Assembly (NCBI RefSeq): GCF_013369335.1
Contig: NZ_SZQJ01000010.1
Coordinates: 1-64,000, forward strand
Source: Vibrio sp. JPW-9-11-11
GTDB taxonomy: Bacteria; Pseudomonadota; Gammaproteobacteria; Enterobacterales; Vibrionaceae
DNA: 64,000 nt
Direction: 5' to 3'
Each line of letters starts with the position of its first letter. Within the stretch, counting starts at the first letter, position 1. A program made the position numbers and the translations under genes. The notes below the pieces were generated by a model, which was not told where the DNA came from, ran no database searches, and saw only the letters and a list, made by a program, of their open reading frames with translations. This document shows positions 1-11,443 of this stretch, piece after piece.

Positions 1-253
<253 letters not shown>

Positions 254-344
254 ATACAACACCCAAAGGGTTTTGATGGACTCAAAGCAAGAACAGATTT
301 GAATGTGTAGAGAACACAATAACAGCTTTCCGAATTAAAGAATT

Positions 345-464
345 TGCTTGGCGACCATAGCGATTTGGACCCACCTGATTCCATGCCGAACTCAGAAGTG
401 AAACGAATTAGCGCCGATGGTAGTGTGGGGCTTCCCCATGTGAGAGTAGGACATCGCCAGGCTT
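345..464 (+). rRNA. rrf: 5S ribosomal RNA
   Basis: The sequence begins TGCTTGGCGACCATAGCG and closes with CATCGCCAGGC, so the terminal stem TGCTTGGCGA/TCGCCAGGC pairs. Length is 120 nt, as expected. It lies about 90 nt after the 23S end, in the usual rrn order, and has the Vibrio-like interior CCTGATTCCATGCCGAACTCAG. Confidence 0.96.
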
Positions 465-529
465 ACATTTCGTTTTTAGATTTTAGAAAAATCTAAAGGC
501 AAAAGCTTAGACTTAGGTCTAACCAGTGC

Positions 530-606
530 GGAGCGGTAGTTCAGTTGGTTAGAATACCGGCCTGTCACGCCGGGGGTCGCGGGTTCGAGTCCCGTCCGCT
601 CCGCCA
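530..606 (+). tRNA. tRNA-Asp (GTC)
   Basis: A 77-nt cloverleaf: acceptor GGAGCGG/CCGCTCC, anticodon loop CTGTCAC giving GTC, T-arm GGGTTCGAGTCCC and encoded CCA. It sits just after 5S, so it is probably a distal tRNA of the rRNA operon, as in E. coli rrnC, which also carries tRNA-Asp then tRNA-Trp. Confidence 0.97.
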
Positions 607-616
607 CTTATTTCGA

Positions 617-642
617 AGCCTCGCTTATAGCGAGGTTTTTTC
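617..642 (+). terminator. Hairpin with T-run between tRNA-Asp and tRNA-Trp
   Basis: CCTCGCT TATA AGCGAGG is followed by six T. It could stop part of the rRNA transcription before tRNA-Trp, or act as a processing hairpin. Confidence 0.7.
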
Positions 643-668
643 GAATCTAAAACATGAAAAGATTCTGC

Positions 669-745
<77 letters not shown>

Positions 746-751
746 TATTTA

Positions 752-781
752 AAGCCTCAGTCGAAAGACTGGGGCTTTTTT
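752..781 (+). terminator. Rho-independent terminator after tRNA-Trp
   Basis: GCCTCAGTC GAAA GACTGGGGC then T6: strong stem, GNRA tetraloop, T-run. Probable end of the rrn transcript. Confidence 0.88.
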
Positions 782-861
782 GTCGTTGTCTGTAGCGGAT
801 TCTGCTGATACCAAAAAATGTGCGTGCCGCGAGCATACCAATCTACAGTTGCCATATAGAG

Positions 862-895
862 AAGGCGCTAGTCGAAAGACTAGCGCCTTTTTGTT
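862..895 (+). terminator. Second terminator downstream of the rrn operon
   Basis: AAGGCGCTAGTC GAAA GACTAGCGCCTT then T-rich sequence. It shares the GTCGAAAGAC core with the preceding terminator and is also preceded by TGCCATAT, the bases at and just after the tRNA-Trp 3' end, suggesting a local duplication. Confidence 0.85.
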
Positions 896-922
896 TTTTA
901 TATCTCAAAGTGATTAGTCTAT

Positions 923-937
923 TGAGAATAGTTCTTA
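923..937. promoter_or_regulatory. Possible Fur-box-like inverted repeat
   Basis: TGAGAATAGTTCTTA matches the 7-1-7 Fur core TGATAATNATTATCA at about 10 of 14 defined positions. It lies 45 nt before the oxidase start in an AT-rich promoter-like segment. Weak evidence; many AT-rich promoters reach this score. Confidence 0.3.
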
Positions 938-982
938 TTATTTTGTTATTTTATGGCGAATTCAATTCATAAGGCAGTTATT

Positions 983-2365
983 ATGGAAATTTCTCGTCGT
1001 CAGTTTCTTCAATCTTCTCTGGCTATTTCGGCTCTTGCTGTTCTTCCCGCTTGTACAGTCACTCAGTCTAAAGATGCTCAAGGTCGATATGTTTATGATT
1101 TGACGGCTGAGCCTGCTACAGCCGAGCTAGTTCCTGGTTATCAAACCAAAGTTCTGGGGTTTAATGGCCGAACTCCTGCTCCTACGATTCGTTGTCGTCA
1201 AGGAGAAGAGGTGGTGATACGTTTTACCAATAAACTCGCCGAGCCAACAACGATTCATTGGCACGGACTACGTATCCCTATCGAAATGGATGGCGTTCCT
1301 TTCTTAAGTCAGTCACCAATCATGCCTGGTGAAACATTCGTCTATCGATTTACTCCTCCTGATGCGGGCACATTCTGGTACCACCCACATATGAATAGTG
1401 TAAAGCAACTAGGGATGGGGCTGGTTGGCTTGATAATTGTTGAAGAGAGAGAACCTGTTGAGTTCGATGAAGAGCACGACCTGATTTTGAAGCACTGGCA
1501 CCTGAATAAGCAAGGTCAGTGGAAAGATTTAATGGTTCCACGTCTTAGTGCCCGTATGGGTACGCCGGGAGAGTGGAGTAGTGTTAATGGTGTTCATGAG
1601 CCAGTCTATACGCTTAAAGCTAATGCCACTACACGACTTCGGATTGCTAATGTTGATAATACGATAACTTACCCTATCGTTGTTGAAGGGGTAGACGCCT
1701 GGGTTATTGCGATTGACGGAAACCCGATAAAAACTCCCTATAAGCTCTTTCAACATAAGATAGGCCCTGGAATGAGGGTTGATGTTGCTTTTCTTGCTCC
1801 AAAGCAAGGAGAGCGTGTTTACGTGCGTCAGATGAAAGGGCGCTTTCCTTTTCCGCTATGTACCTTTGATGTGATCCACTCTGATCTACCCGATCAGGTT
1901 GTGATCCCGACCCTTCCACTTAACCCTATAACAAAGCTCGATCTCGAGAATGCCCAACAAATTGATTTTCTCTTCGAATGGGAAGGTGCAGTCACTCCTG
2001 TTGCAAGTGATGGTAAATCTGTCCCTAAATTTTGGTTAACCAATAAGCGCGCTTGGGAGGGAATGAGTAAAGATAATATTCCTGAACCTCTTGCGACATT
2101 AGAGCTTGGTAAAACGTATATCTTTAATCTCAAGAACGTCACCCAGTACCATCACCCAATTCATATACACGGCCATACTTTTACTGTTTTAGAGCTTGAT
2201 GGTAAACGTGTTGACCAACCGTTCCACACCGACACGGTTTTACTTGGAAAGAATGGTAGCGCGAAAGCTGCCTTTGTTGCCGACAACCCCGGTCGTTGGA
2301 TGTACCATTGCCACGTTATTGAACATATGAAAACTGGTTTGATGGGTTACATTGAAGTAAAGTGA
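983..2365 (+). CDS. TAT-exported multicopper oxidase
   Basis: A 460-residue multicopper oxidase (cupredoxin-domain family that includes CueO, CopA and SufI), expected to oxidise a substrate in the periplasm while reducing O2 to water. All four copper motifs are visible: HWHG (about residue 92), HPHM (about 135), HPIHIHGH (about 391) and HCHVIEHM (about 442), so it should be enzymatically competent, unlike SufI. The N-terminus has the twin-arginine motif SRRQFLQ followed by a hydrophobic stretch and LPAC, which could be a lipobox, making it a possible TAT lipoprotein. I chose ATG 983 because AAGG lies 8-10 nt upstream; an upstream ATG at 953 would add 10 residues without a ribosome site. A Fur-like inverted repeat lies at 923-937. 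Substrate unknown. Confidence 0.9.
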   Translation: MEISRRQFLQSSLAISALAVLPACTVTQSKDAQGRYVYDLTAEPATAELVPGYQTKVLGFNGRTPAPTIRCRQGEEVVIRFTNKLAEPTTIHWHGLRIPIEMDGVPFLSQSPIMPGETFVYRFTPPDAGTFWYHPHMNSVKQLGMGLVGLIIVEEREPVEFDEEHDLILKHWHLNKQGQWKDLMVPRLSARMGTPGEWSSVNGVHEPVYTLKANATTRLRIANVDNTITYPIVVEGVDAWVIAIDGNPIKTPYKLFQHKIGPGMRVDVAFLAPKQGERVYVRQMKGRFPFPLCTFDVIHSDLPDQVVIPTLPLNPITKLDLENAQQIDFLFEWEGAVTPVASDGKSVPKFWLTNKRAWEGMSKDNIPEPLATLELGKTYIFNLKNVTQYHHPIHIHGHTFTVLELDGKRVDQPFHTDTVLLGKNGSAKAAFVADNPGRWMYHCHVIEHMKTGLMGYIEVK

Positions 2366-2477
2366 CTCCTGTAACTTTTTAAATTTCAAACTTATTCTGA
2401 TATGAGTAACACGAATTTTTGTCGCTAATTTGTCACCGAACGTTACAATACCAGTCAGTGGTTATCTAGGGGGAGTT

Positions 2478-2861
2478 ATGGGACAGCTGTCTATTCTTGG
2501 CTTTATCGCAATCGGTGGTGCTTTTGGTGCCTGCTCTCGATATTTAATATCAGAATTATGTGTCGTGGTATTAGGTCGAGGTTTTCCATACGGCACGCTG
2601 ACCGTTAATGTGGTTGGTTCATTTATCATGGGTCTATTGATTGCTGCATTTGAGAACGAGCTACTCGCTAGTGAACCTTGGCGCCAAATTATCGGATTGG
2701 GTTTTCTTGGTGCATTGACCACCTTCTCAACTTTCTCTATGGATAACGTACTTTTGATGCAGCAGGGGGCTTTTTTCAAGATGGCTCTCAACGTGTTACT
2801 TAACGTTGCTTTGAGCATATCTGCGGCCTGGATTGGCTTTCAACTTTTGATTAAGAGTTGA
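2478..2861 (+). CDS. crcB: Fluoride channel CrcB/Fluc
   Basis: A 127-residue four-helix membrane protein of the CrcB (Fluc) family, which works as a dual-topology dimer to let fluoride leave the cytoplasm. Diagnostic segments are GGAFGACSRYL near the N-terminus, GTLTVNVVGSF (conserved Asn in helix 2) and GALTTFSTFS (the helix-3 break and Phe residues of the pore). ATG 2478 is preceded by a strong GGGGGAG at 2469-2475; starting earlier would add non-homologous residues. It sits alone between the oxidase and the thiamine operon. I looked for a fluoride riboswitch upstream and did not find the conserved core. Confidence 0.93.
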   Translation: MGQLSILGFIAIGGAFGACSRYLISELCVVVLGRGFPYGTLTVNVVGSFIMGLLIAAFENELLASEPWRQIIGLGFLGALTTFSTFSMDNVLLMQQGAFFKMALNVLLNVALSISAAWIGFQLLIKS

Positions 2862-2937
2862 GCTTGAAACTCATCTTTTTAACATTTTATGAACAGGTCG
2901 GCTTGGTTTAACCAAGCCGATTTTATATACTGCGATC

Positions 2938-5097
<2,160 letters not shown>

Positions 5098-5098
<1 letters not shown>

Positions 5099-6513
5099 TG
5101 AGCAAAATCCTTATTCCGTCATCACTGATTGAACTAACAGGTCTAGTTCAACAATGTCTGTTGTTGGCGAAAGAACAGGGTTTTAGCATTGAAGACATTG
5201 AGTTGGGCGTGAGCCCAACTCAATCTATTCAGCTTGTTCGCGACCAACAGACCACACACATAACGACTGATCTTATTGATGGTGATGACTCTTATCGCGA
5301 GTGTTCATTTGCGCTCTATTACCGCTCTGCTTTATCGGTAGAAGCGTGTGCTAAGCAACCGTCGAAAGCGATTTATATTGGCATTGCTGATACGCAGGTA
5401 TCCGATGAAACGGAGAAAGTGTTTCAGCTTGATATCTGGCGTCATCCAATTAACGATGAAGTGAGGGCGCTTTCCGTTAAGTCCAAATTCAACGCAATGT
5501 TCTATCCCGAAAATCACCTTGCTTGGATAGTAACGCTGACAGTCCTCGGTTTTCCTATCGAAGATGCGTTAACACTTGCTCGAGGAATGCTCACTCAACA
5601 AGCGAATGTTTCACGTGAAACACTGTTGAATGACAACTTCGATGTAGAGCAAACTACTCAGTGGGCTGACCAATTTGATGATTTCCCCACACCTGTACTG
5701 GAGGATAACCGACTAGGTATTCAAGTTGGTTGGTCTGCACAAGGTGAGAGCGTTAGCTTTCCAACTCTAACTAAGCAAAGTCTAGGGCTCTATCCAGTTG
5801 TTGATGATGTTGCTTGGGTTGAGCGTCTACTGTCACTAGGCATCAACACTATTCAGCTGCGAATCAAGAACCCACAACAAGCCGATTTGGAACAGCAGAT
5901 CATTCGAGCAATTGAGCTAGGTCGTCAGTATCAAGCGCAAGTGTTCATCAATGACTATTGGCAGCTGGCAATCAAGCATGGCGCTTATGGCGTTCACCTA
6001 GGGCAAGAAGACATACAAGAATCAAATTTGGCTCAGCTAACTAAAGCCGGTATTCGTCTTGGTCTTTCTACTCATGGTTATTACGAACTACTGCGCATCG
6101 TACAAATTCATCCTAGTTACATCGCGCTAGGGCATATTTTCCCAACCACCACTAAACAGATGCCATCGAAACCACAAGGTTTGGTGCGCTTGGCGCTGTA
6201 TCAAAAGCTGATAGATAGCATTCCTTATGAAAACACAGCGTCGGCTTTCCGTCCTGCAAAAGACAAAACAGTTAGTGACTATGTGCTTGGTTTTCCGACG
6301 GTCGCAATTGGTGGTATTGACCAATCTAACGCTGACCAAGTTTGGCAAACAGGCGTGTCTAGTTTGGCCGTTGTGCGCGCTATTACCTTGGCAGAATCAC
6401 CTCAGTCTGTTATCGAGTTCTTCGCACAACTTATGAAGGAACAGCAGCTAACGTTTGCAGATCAGAATAGTGAATTGACGCATACCAAGAGAGGCGAACA
6501 TGCTCACGGATAA
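5098..6513 (+). CDS. thiE: Thiamine phosphate synthase ThiE with N-terminal ThiD-like domain
   Basis: Residues from about 229 to the end form a ThiE TIM barrel ([70 protein letters not shown]) that joins the pyrimidine diphosphate and thiazole phosphate into thiamine phosphate. The N-terminal 220 residues are extra relative to the roughly 210-residue E. coli enzyme. They resemble a degraded ribokinase/ThiD fold: [20 protein letters not shown] aligns by eye with the GTGC..A..A....G..LEDAV region of ThiD, but the Gly and Cys catalytic residues are missing, so kinase activity is doubtful. A further insertion of about 20 residues ([19 protein letters not shown]) splits the barrel before the last phosphate-binding strand. 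Also contains a parS site at 5607-5622. Confidence 0.93.
5607..5622. other. parS site (perfect) inside thiE
   Basis: TGTTTCACGTGAAACA, an exact 16-bp match to the bacterial parS consensus TGTTNCACGTGAAACA bound by ParB. It is read in thiE as codons for Asn-Val-Ser-Arg-Glu-Thr. ParB would nucleate here and spread for chromosome segregation near the origin. Confidence 0.92.
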
Positions 6514-7273
6514 GCAGTTCCTTCGCTATCAACGTCAAGTCGCTCTGCCAGAAATTGCCGAAGTTGGGCAAGAGCGTTTGAGCAAATCGCATGTGCTGAT
6601 CATCGGTTGTGGCGGATTGGGGAGCGCAGCGAGTTTGTACTTGGCGTCAGCGGGCGTTGGTAAATTGGTTGTGGTTGATGACGATGAAGTTGATAGCAGT
6701 AACCTACAACGTCAGATCATTTATCGTGAACAAGACCTCCAAGTTGCGAAAACAAAAGCAACTGTAAAACAACTTACTGAACTTAACTCTATGGTCCAAG
6801 TTCGTGCCCTCAATAAGCGATTAGACAAAGCACAGCTGCAGCTTGAGGTGATGTTGGCGGATGTGGTGTTGGATTGCACCGACAACATGCCAACACGCCA
6901 GCTAATTAACCAAGTCTGTTTCGAGCAAAATACGCCGCTCATCTCAGCGGCAGCAATTGGTTGGCAAGGGCAATTCGCTGTCTTTGAACACCAAACACCA
7001 AGTGAACAAGAAGCGCAGAGTAAAGCCTGTTACCGCTGTTTGTATCCGTTTGACGAATTACCGCAAACGGAAAAGTGCAGTGAGAGCGGTGTCGTCGGTC
7101 CGGTGGTGGGTACACTTGGCAACTACCAAGCGATAGCGGCAATTCAAAAACTGGCGACGGGAAAGTTTCATGTCGAGACTGCCAAGCTACACCTGTTTGA
7201 TGGATTGAAACTGCAATGGCAAACCATGGCAATAAGCAAAGACAAACAGTGCCAAGTGTGTGCTCAGATTTAG
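6500..7273 (+). CDS. thiF: ThiS adenylyltransferase ThiF
   Basis: A 257-residue E1-like enzyme that adenylates the C-terminal glycine of ThiS so that sulfur can be added. The nucleotide-binding motif [17 protein letters not shown] lies at about residues 36-52, followed by [13 protein letters not shown]. Two CXXC pairs (CYRC about residue 176 and CQVC at the C-terminus) bind the structural zinc. It overlaps the 3' end of thiE by 14 nt, with GAGAGGCG just upstream as a ribosome site inside thiE. Adenylating family members for molybdopterin (MoeB) are similar, but the operon context decides for ThiF. Confidence 0.95.
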   Translation: MLTDKQFLRYQRQVALPEIAEVGQERLSKSHVLIIGCGGLGSAASLYLASAGVGKLVVVDDDEVDSSNLQRQIIYREQDLQVAKTKATVKQLTELNSMVQVRALNKRLDKAQLQLEVMLADVVLDCTDNMPTRQLINQVCFEQNTPLISAAAIGWQGQFAVFEHQTPSEQEAQSKACYRCLYPFDELPQTEKCSESGVVGPVVGTLGNYQAIAAIQKLATGKFHVETAKLHLFDGLKLQWQTMAISKDKQCQVCAQI

Positions 7274-7311
7274 CTTACGAGTAATGGGCAGAATTAAGAG
7301 AGTTGGAAGCA

Positions 7312-7566
7312 ATGACGTTATCAGAACAACAAACAACACAAATGATCGCTGCTGACTTAGATGTGATCACTATTGTCATTAATGACCAGTCACATCAAGT
7401 CGCCAGTGAGTCGAATCTACAGCAAATCATTAGTCAATTTGCGCTGCCCGAAATGGGCTGTGTTTTTGCAATTAACAACAATGTTGTGCCGCGCAGTGAG
7501 TGGGCTAGCACAGTTCTTTCACAGGGAGATAGCATCTCTTTGTTTCAAGCGATCGCAGGGGGTTAA
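7312..7566 (+). CDS. thiS: Sulfur carrier protein ThiS
   Basis: A small ubiquitin-like protein ending in the essential Gly-Gly (FQAIAGG), the site of thiocarboxylate formation. The recognised ThiS domain begins at about [12 protein letters not shown]; the 20 residues before it are extra compared with the 66-residue E. coli protein. I favour ATG 7312 with AAGAGAG 10 nt upstream; a TTG at 7303 in frame would add three residues, and no internal ATG precedes the conserved domain closely. It lies 38 nt after thiF and 5 nt before thiG. Confidence 0.9.
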   Translation: MTLSEQQTTQMIAADLDVITIVINDQSHQVASESNLQQIISQFALPEMGCVFAINNNVVPRSEWASTVLSQGDSISLFQAIAGG

Positions 7567-7571
7567 AGTCG

Positions 7572-8339
7572 ATGCTTAAAATTGGTGATAAACAATTCGA
7601 ATCAAGACTGTTCACGGGAACAGGGAAGTTTGCCAACAGCCGATTAATGGCAGAAGCGATTCAAGTGTCGGGTTCTCAACTTGCGACTATGGCGTTGAAG
7701 CGTGTGGACGTGAACGACCAACAAGACGATATTTTGCTGCCGTTAGTACAAGCGGGTGTGAACTTATTGCCGAACACCTCGGGTGCAAAGAATGCTAAAG
7801 ATGCCGTATTTGCAGCACAACTCGCGCGAGAAGCGTTAGGTACTAACTGGTTAAAATTGGAAATTCACCCAGACCCGAAGTACTTGATGCCTGATCCAAT
7901 TGAGACACTTGCGGCTGCTGAACAACTGGTTCGTGAAGGCTTTATTGTCCTTCCTTACTGTCATGCTGACCCGGTTCTGTGTAAACGATTGGAAGAGGTA
8001 GGCTGTGCTGCGGTAATGCCATTAGGTGCGCCGATCGGTTCTAACAAAGGGATAGTTTCTCACGATTTCCTAGAGATAATTATCGACCAAGCTAATGTTC
8101 CTGTCGTTGTGGATGCGGGTATTGGTGCTCCTTCACATGCTGCGCGTGCGATGGAAATGGGCGCGGATGCCGTGCTCGTCAATACTGCGATTGCAGCTTC
8201 GAGCGATCCCGCTACGATGGCGAGGGCATTTAAGTTGGCGGTAGAGTCGGGGCGTATGGCTTATGAAGCTGGTCTTGCTGGTAAGGTTTCTCATGCGGTT
8301 GCATCGAGTCCACTGACGTCATTCTTAGATGAGCTTTAG
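7572..8339 (+). CDS. thiG: Thiazole synthase ThiG
   Basis: A 255-residue TIM-barrel enzyme that condenses deoxyxylulose phosphate, dehydroglycine and ThiS-thiocarboxylate into the thiazole phosphate. Hallmarks: FTGTGKF near the N-terminus, [27 protein letters not shown] with the Schiff-base lysine at about residue 96, [13 protein letters not shown] and [29 protein letters not shown]. Full length. The start is 5 nt after the thiS stop with GGGGG upstream. Works with ThiH, encoded next. Confidence 0.97.
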   Translation: MLKIGDKQFESRLFTGTGKFANSRLMAEAIQVSGSQLATMALKRVDVNDQQDDILLPLVQAGVNLLPNTSGAKNAKDAVFAAQLAREALGTNWLKLEIHPDPKYLMPDPIETLAAAEQLVREGFIVLPYCHADPVLCKRLEEVGCAAVMPLGAPIGSNKGIVSHDFLEIIIDQANVPVVVDAGIGAPSHAARAMEMGADAVLVNTAIAASSDPATMARAFKLAVESGRMAYEAGLAGKVSHAVASSPLTSFLDEL

Positions 8340-8373
8340 TCTTAGATTGATTTAGCTATTAAGCGAGGAAAAC

Positions 8374-9486
8374 ATGAGCTTCGTTGAACAATTTAAGCAG
8401 CTCAATTGGGATGACATTTCAATGTCGATCTACGCGAAAACGGCGCAAGATGTTGAGCGAGCATTGAATAAACCCAAGCGTAATTTGGAAGACTTTAAAG
8501 CGCTAATTTCACCCGCAGCTGAAGCGTACTTAGAGCAAATGGCGCAGCTGTCATACTCGGCAACTCGTAAGCGTTTTGGTAATACCATGTCGCTTTATAT
8601 TCCGTTGTACCTTTCTAACTTGTGCGCCAATGCTTGTACTTATTGTGGCTTCTCGATGGAGAACAGAATCAAGCGTCGTACCTTGAATCGGGACGAAGTG
8701 GCTGCAGAAGTAGAAGCCATTAAACGCATGAAGTTTGATAGTGTATTGCTGGTGACTGGGGAACACGAATCCAAAGTGGGCATGAAATACTTCTGCGAAA
8801 TGGTGCCGATGATTAAGAAGCGCTTTAACTATTTGGCGATGGAAGTACAGCCGTTAGATCAAGACGAATACGCTGAGCTCAAAACATTGGGTTTGGATGC
8901 AGTGATGGTCTATCAAGAAACGTATCATCCTTCGACTTACGCTGAGCACCATTTGCGTGGTAATAAGATGGATTTCGAATACCGATTGGATACACCCGAC
9001 CGTCTTGCAAAAGCGGGTATTGATAAGATCGGTATCGGCGCATTGATAGGGTTGGAAGAGTGGCGAACAGATTGTTTTTATGTGGCAGCGCACTTGGAGT
9101 ATCTTGAGCGTACATATTGGCAGACTCGTTACTCGATTTCTTTCCCACGTTTACGTCCTTGTGAGGGCGCGCTCCAACCAAAATCAGTCATGACGGATAA
9201 GCAGCTTGTTCAGTTGATTTGCGCTTATCGTTTGTTGAATCCAGAAGTTGAGTTGTCATTATCGACTCGTGAATCACCGAAGTTTAGAGACAATGCATTG
9301 CCGTTAGGTATTACCAGTATGTCTGCAGCATCGAAAACTCAGCCGGGGGGTTATGCGTTGGAAGAAGTTGAACTCGAGCAGTTTGAGATCAGTGATGAGC
9401 GCAGCGCTGGCTCAGTGGAAGATATGATTCGAGCCAAAGGCTTTGACCCTGTGTGGCGAGATTGGCATTCGGCGTATTCTGGTTAG
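8374..9486 (+). CDS. thiH: 2-iminoacetate synthase ThiH
   Basis: A 370-residue radical-SAM tyrosine lyase that supplies dehydroglycine to ThiG. The cluster motif CANACTYCGF (CX3CX2C) is at about residues 85-92, and the protein continues with VTGEHESKVG, MVYQETYHPSTY and SFPRLRP typical of ThiH. GAGGAAAAC precedes the ATG by a normal distance. Last gene of the thi operon; presence of ThiH rather than ThiO fits facultatively anaerobic growth. A parS site and a bidirectional terminator follow. Confidence 0.97.
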   Translation: MSFVEQFKQLNWDDISMSIYAKTAQDVERALNKPKRNLEDFKALISPAAEAYLEQMAQLSYSATRKRFGNTMSLYIPLYLSNLCANACTYCGFSMENRIKRRTLNRDEVAAEVEAIKRMKFDSVLLVTGEHESKVGMKYFCEMVPMIKKRFNYLAMEVQPLDQDEYAELKTLGLDAVMVYQETYHPSTYAEHHLRGNKMDFEYRLDTPDRLAKAGIDKIGIGALIGLEEWRTDCFYVAAHLEYLERTYWQTRYSISFPRLRPCEGALQPKSVMTDKQLVQLICAYRLLNPEVELSLSTRESPKFRDNALPLGITSMSAASKTQPGGYALEEVELEQFEISDERSAGSVEDMIRAKGFDPVWRDWHSAYSG

Positions 9487-9515
9487 GCAATAAACAAAGC
9501 TACGGGTCATCATTA

Positions 9516-9531
9516 TGTTTCACGTGAAACA
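9516..9531. other. parS site (perfect) between thiH and the aminopeptidase gene
   Basis: TGTTTCACGTGAAACA, a perfect palindrome that extends to 18 bp with the flanking A/T (9515-9532). Exact match to the ParB-binding consensus and intergenic, so not constrained by coding. Confidence 0.95.
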
Positions 9532-9540
9532 TAGGCAAAG

Positions 9541-9578
9541 AAAGAGGGTTGATGTAAAACATCAACCCTCTATTTTTC
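9541..9578. terminator. Bidirectional terminator between thiH and the convergent aminopeptidase gene
   Basis: AGAGGGTTGATG TAAAA CATCAACCCTCT, 12-bp perfect stem with A-rich sequence before and T-rich sequence after, so it can serve both convergent genes. Confidence 0.9.
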
Positions 9579-9584
9579 TAGCTT

Positions 9585-11375
9585 CTAGCTGTGTGCTAAA
9601 GGTAGCGTTGCTTGACGAAGCCACTCTTTCACATCACCTTCGACTAGCGGGCTGATCTCATCCCATACTTTCTGATGATAGTCGTTCAGCCAAGCAAGTT
9701 CTGGACGAGTTAGCATATCAACGTTGATGTTGCGCTTGTCGATTGGGCATCGAGTTAGCGACTCAAATGACAGCACAGAGAAGTCTCCGTTAGTAGGCGT
9801 TTCAACAACAAGCTCTAGGTTCTCGATACGAATACCAAATGCATCAGCGCGGTAGTACCCTGGCTCGTTGGATAGCACCATACCTTCTGTTAGAGGCACG
9901 TCGATTTGCTTCTTAGAAATGCTCGCCGGACCTTCATGAACACTTAGGAAGTGACCAACACCGTGACCGGTACCGTGATCGTAATCGTAGCCTTCCGCCC
10001 ATAGGTGCTGACGAGCTAGCGTATCGATTTGGTAACCACGTGTGCCTTTCGGGAAACGTGCACGAGCAACACCGATGTGACCCTTTAGCGCAAGAGTGAA
10101 TTGTTTAATCATCTCTTGTGAAGGCTGACCGATCGCAATTGTACGCGTGATGTCTGTCGTGCCATCTAGGTACTGACCGCCTGAATCGACGAGGTAAAGC
10201 GTGTTCAGTTCTAGCTTGCCGGGTTCAGGTTGGTTCTCGTGGTTGTAGTGACACATCGCCGCGTTGCTGCCCGCAGCTGAAATGGTATCGAAGCTAAGAT
10301 CCATCAGTGTCGGGTCTTCGCTACGAAAGGCTTCCAGTCTGTCAGCCAGTGTCGCTTCATCATGTAGGTTACCTGCAACGACTTCTGCATCTAGCCAAGA
10401 TAGGAACTTGCACATCGCCACGCCATCGCGGATATGACATGCTTTCATGCCTGCGATTTCAACCGCGTTCTTCGCCGCTTTTGGCATTAGGCATGGGTCA
10501 GCTTTACTCACCACTGAAGCGCCAGCATTTTGCAGAACCAGCTTAAACCATGCGTTACTTGTCGCAGGGTCAACCAGTACATCCTTGCCAGTTAGGGTTT
10601 CTAGTCGTGCTTGCAATGCTTCAGGGTGATGAACCGTCACGCCAGAACCGACATGAGCAGCGAAGTCGGCAGGTAGGCGAGCTGGATCGAGGAAATATTC
10701 CACGCTTGAATCGGAATGCAGAATCGCGTGAGAAAGCAGAACGGGTAGACGTGATACGTCAAGACCACGAACGTTGAGCAACCAACAGATAGAATCCAGA
10801 GCTGTGATCACTGCGCTGTCTGCACCAGCTTTTTTCACGAGTTCAGCAATTTCTTGGCGTTTGCTTTCACTCGATTGACCAACGGCTTCTGTTGCCATTA
10901 GGCGAACATCAGAAACCACGGGAGCAGGGCGATCGTGCCACAGTTCATCAATTGGGTTGTTGTCGAGAATCTTGAGCTCAAGTGCACCAGCAAGTTTTGC
11001 CAGTGCCATGTCTAGCCAAGCAGAGTTGTGCATGCGAGGGTCGATCGCCACAGACGCGCCATTTGCAAGATGGTCCTTAATCCAATCTAGTGCAGGCTCT
11101 TCAATCAGATGACGGTATTCGAATAGCTCAGCAGGAACCTGCTTAGTGACTTGCACCGTGTAGCGACCATCAACAAAGATAGCGGCTTTGTCTTTGGTGA
11201 TTACCGCTGCTCCGGCAGATCCGGTAAAACCAGTTAGCCAGTGTAAACGCTCATTGTGCGCGGGTACGTATTCGCCCAGGTATTCGTCTTCGTGGGGGAC
11301 TAGTAGGGCATCGATATTCTGCTCTGCCAACCATTGACGGATAGCCGAGACACGTTGTTCAGTATTGGTAAGCAT
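9585..11375 (-). CDS. Xaa-Pro aminopeptidase (M24B family, three-domain type)
   Basis: A 596-residue metallopeptidase expected to remove N-terminal residues preceding proline from peptides in the cytoplasm. Two creatinase-like N-terminal domains (about 1-300) are followed by the pita-bread catalytic domain. The dimetal ligands are seen: two Asp in DSGGQYLDGTTDITRT, His in HGTGHGVGHFLSVHEGP, Glu in LSNEPGYY and a later Glu in RIENLELV. It is longer than E. coli PepP (441) and matches the eukaryote-like APP1 class. ATG 11375 has AAGGA 9 nt upstream; a TTG one codon earlier is the alternative. Convergent with thiH. Confidence 0.92.
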   Translation of the reverse strand: MLTNTEQRVSAIRQWLAEQNIDALLVPHEDEYLGEYVPAHNERLHWLTGFTGSAGAAVITKDKAAIFVDGRYTVQVTKQVPAELFEYRHLIEEPALDWIKDHLANGASVAIDPRMHNSAWLDMALAKLAGALELKILDNNPIDELWHDRPAPVVSDVRLMATEAVGQSSESKRQEIAELVKKAGADSAVITALDSICWLLNVRGLDVSRLPVLLSHAILHSDSSVEYFLDPARLPADFAAHVGSGVTVHHPEALQARLETLTGKDVLVDPATSNAWFKLVLQNAGASVVSKADPCLMPKAAKNAVEIAGMKACHIRDGVAMCKFLSWLDAEVVAGNLHDEATLADRLEAFRSEDPTLMDLSFDTISAAGSNAAMCHYNHENQPEPGKLELNTLYLVDSGGQYLDGTTDITRTIAIGQPSQEMIKQFTLALKGHIGVARARFPKGTRGYQIDTLARQHLWAEGYDYDHGTGHGVGHFLSVHEGPASISKKQIDVPLTEGMVLSNEPGYYRADAFGIRIENLELVVETPTNGDFSVLSFESLTRCPIDKRNINVDMLTRPELAWLNDYHQKVWDEISPLVEGDVKEWLRQATLPLAHS

Positions 11376-11443
11376 CAAAATAAATCCTTCATTTTATTGC
11401 GTCCTTAGCAATGATGACTCATCGTTTGGACAATGCGACTAAG

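Noticed and set aside
2401..2477. Possible fluoride riboswitch before crcB
   Set aside because: The conserved fluoride aptamer core (GGNGATGG and later CTGATGACTCC-type blocks) is not present in the 110 nt before the gene.
6190..6300. Insertion in the ThiE barrel as an intein or mobile insertion
   Set aside because: Only about 20 residues, no splicing motifs and normal codon use; a loop extension is the simpler reading.
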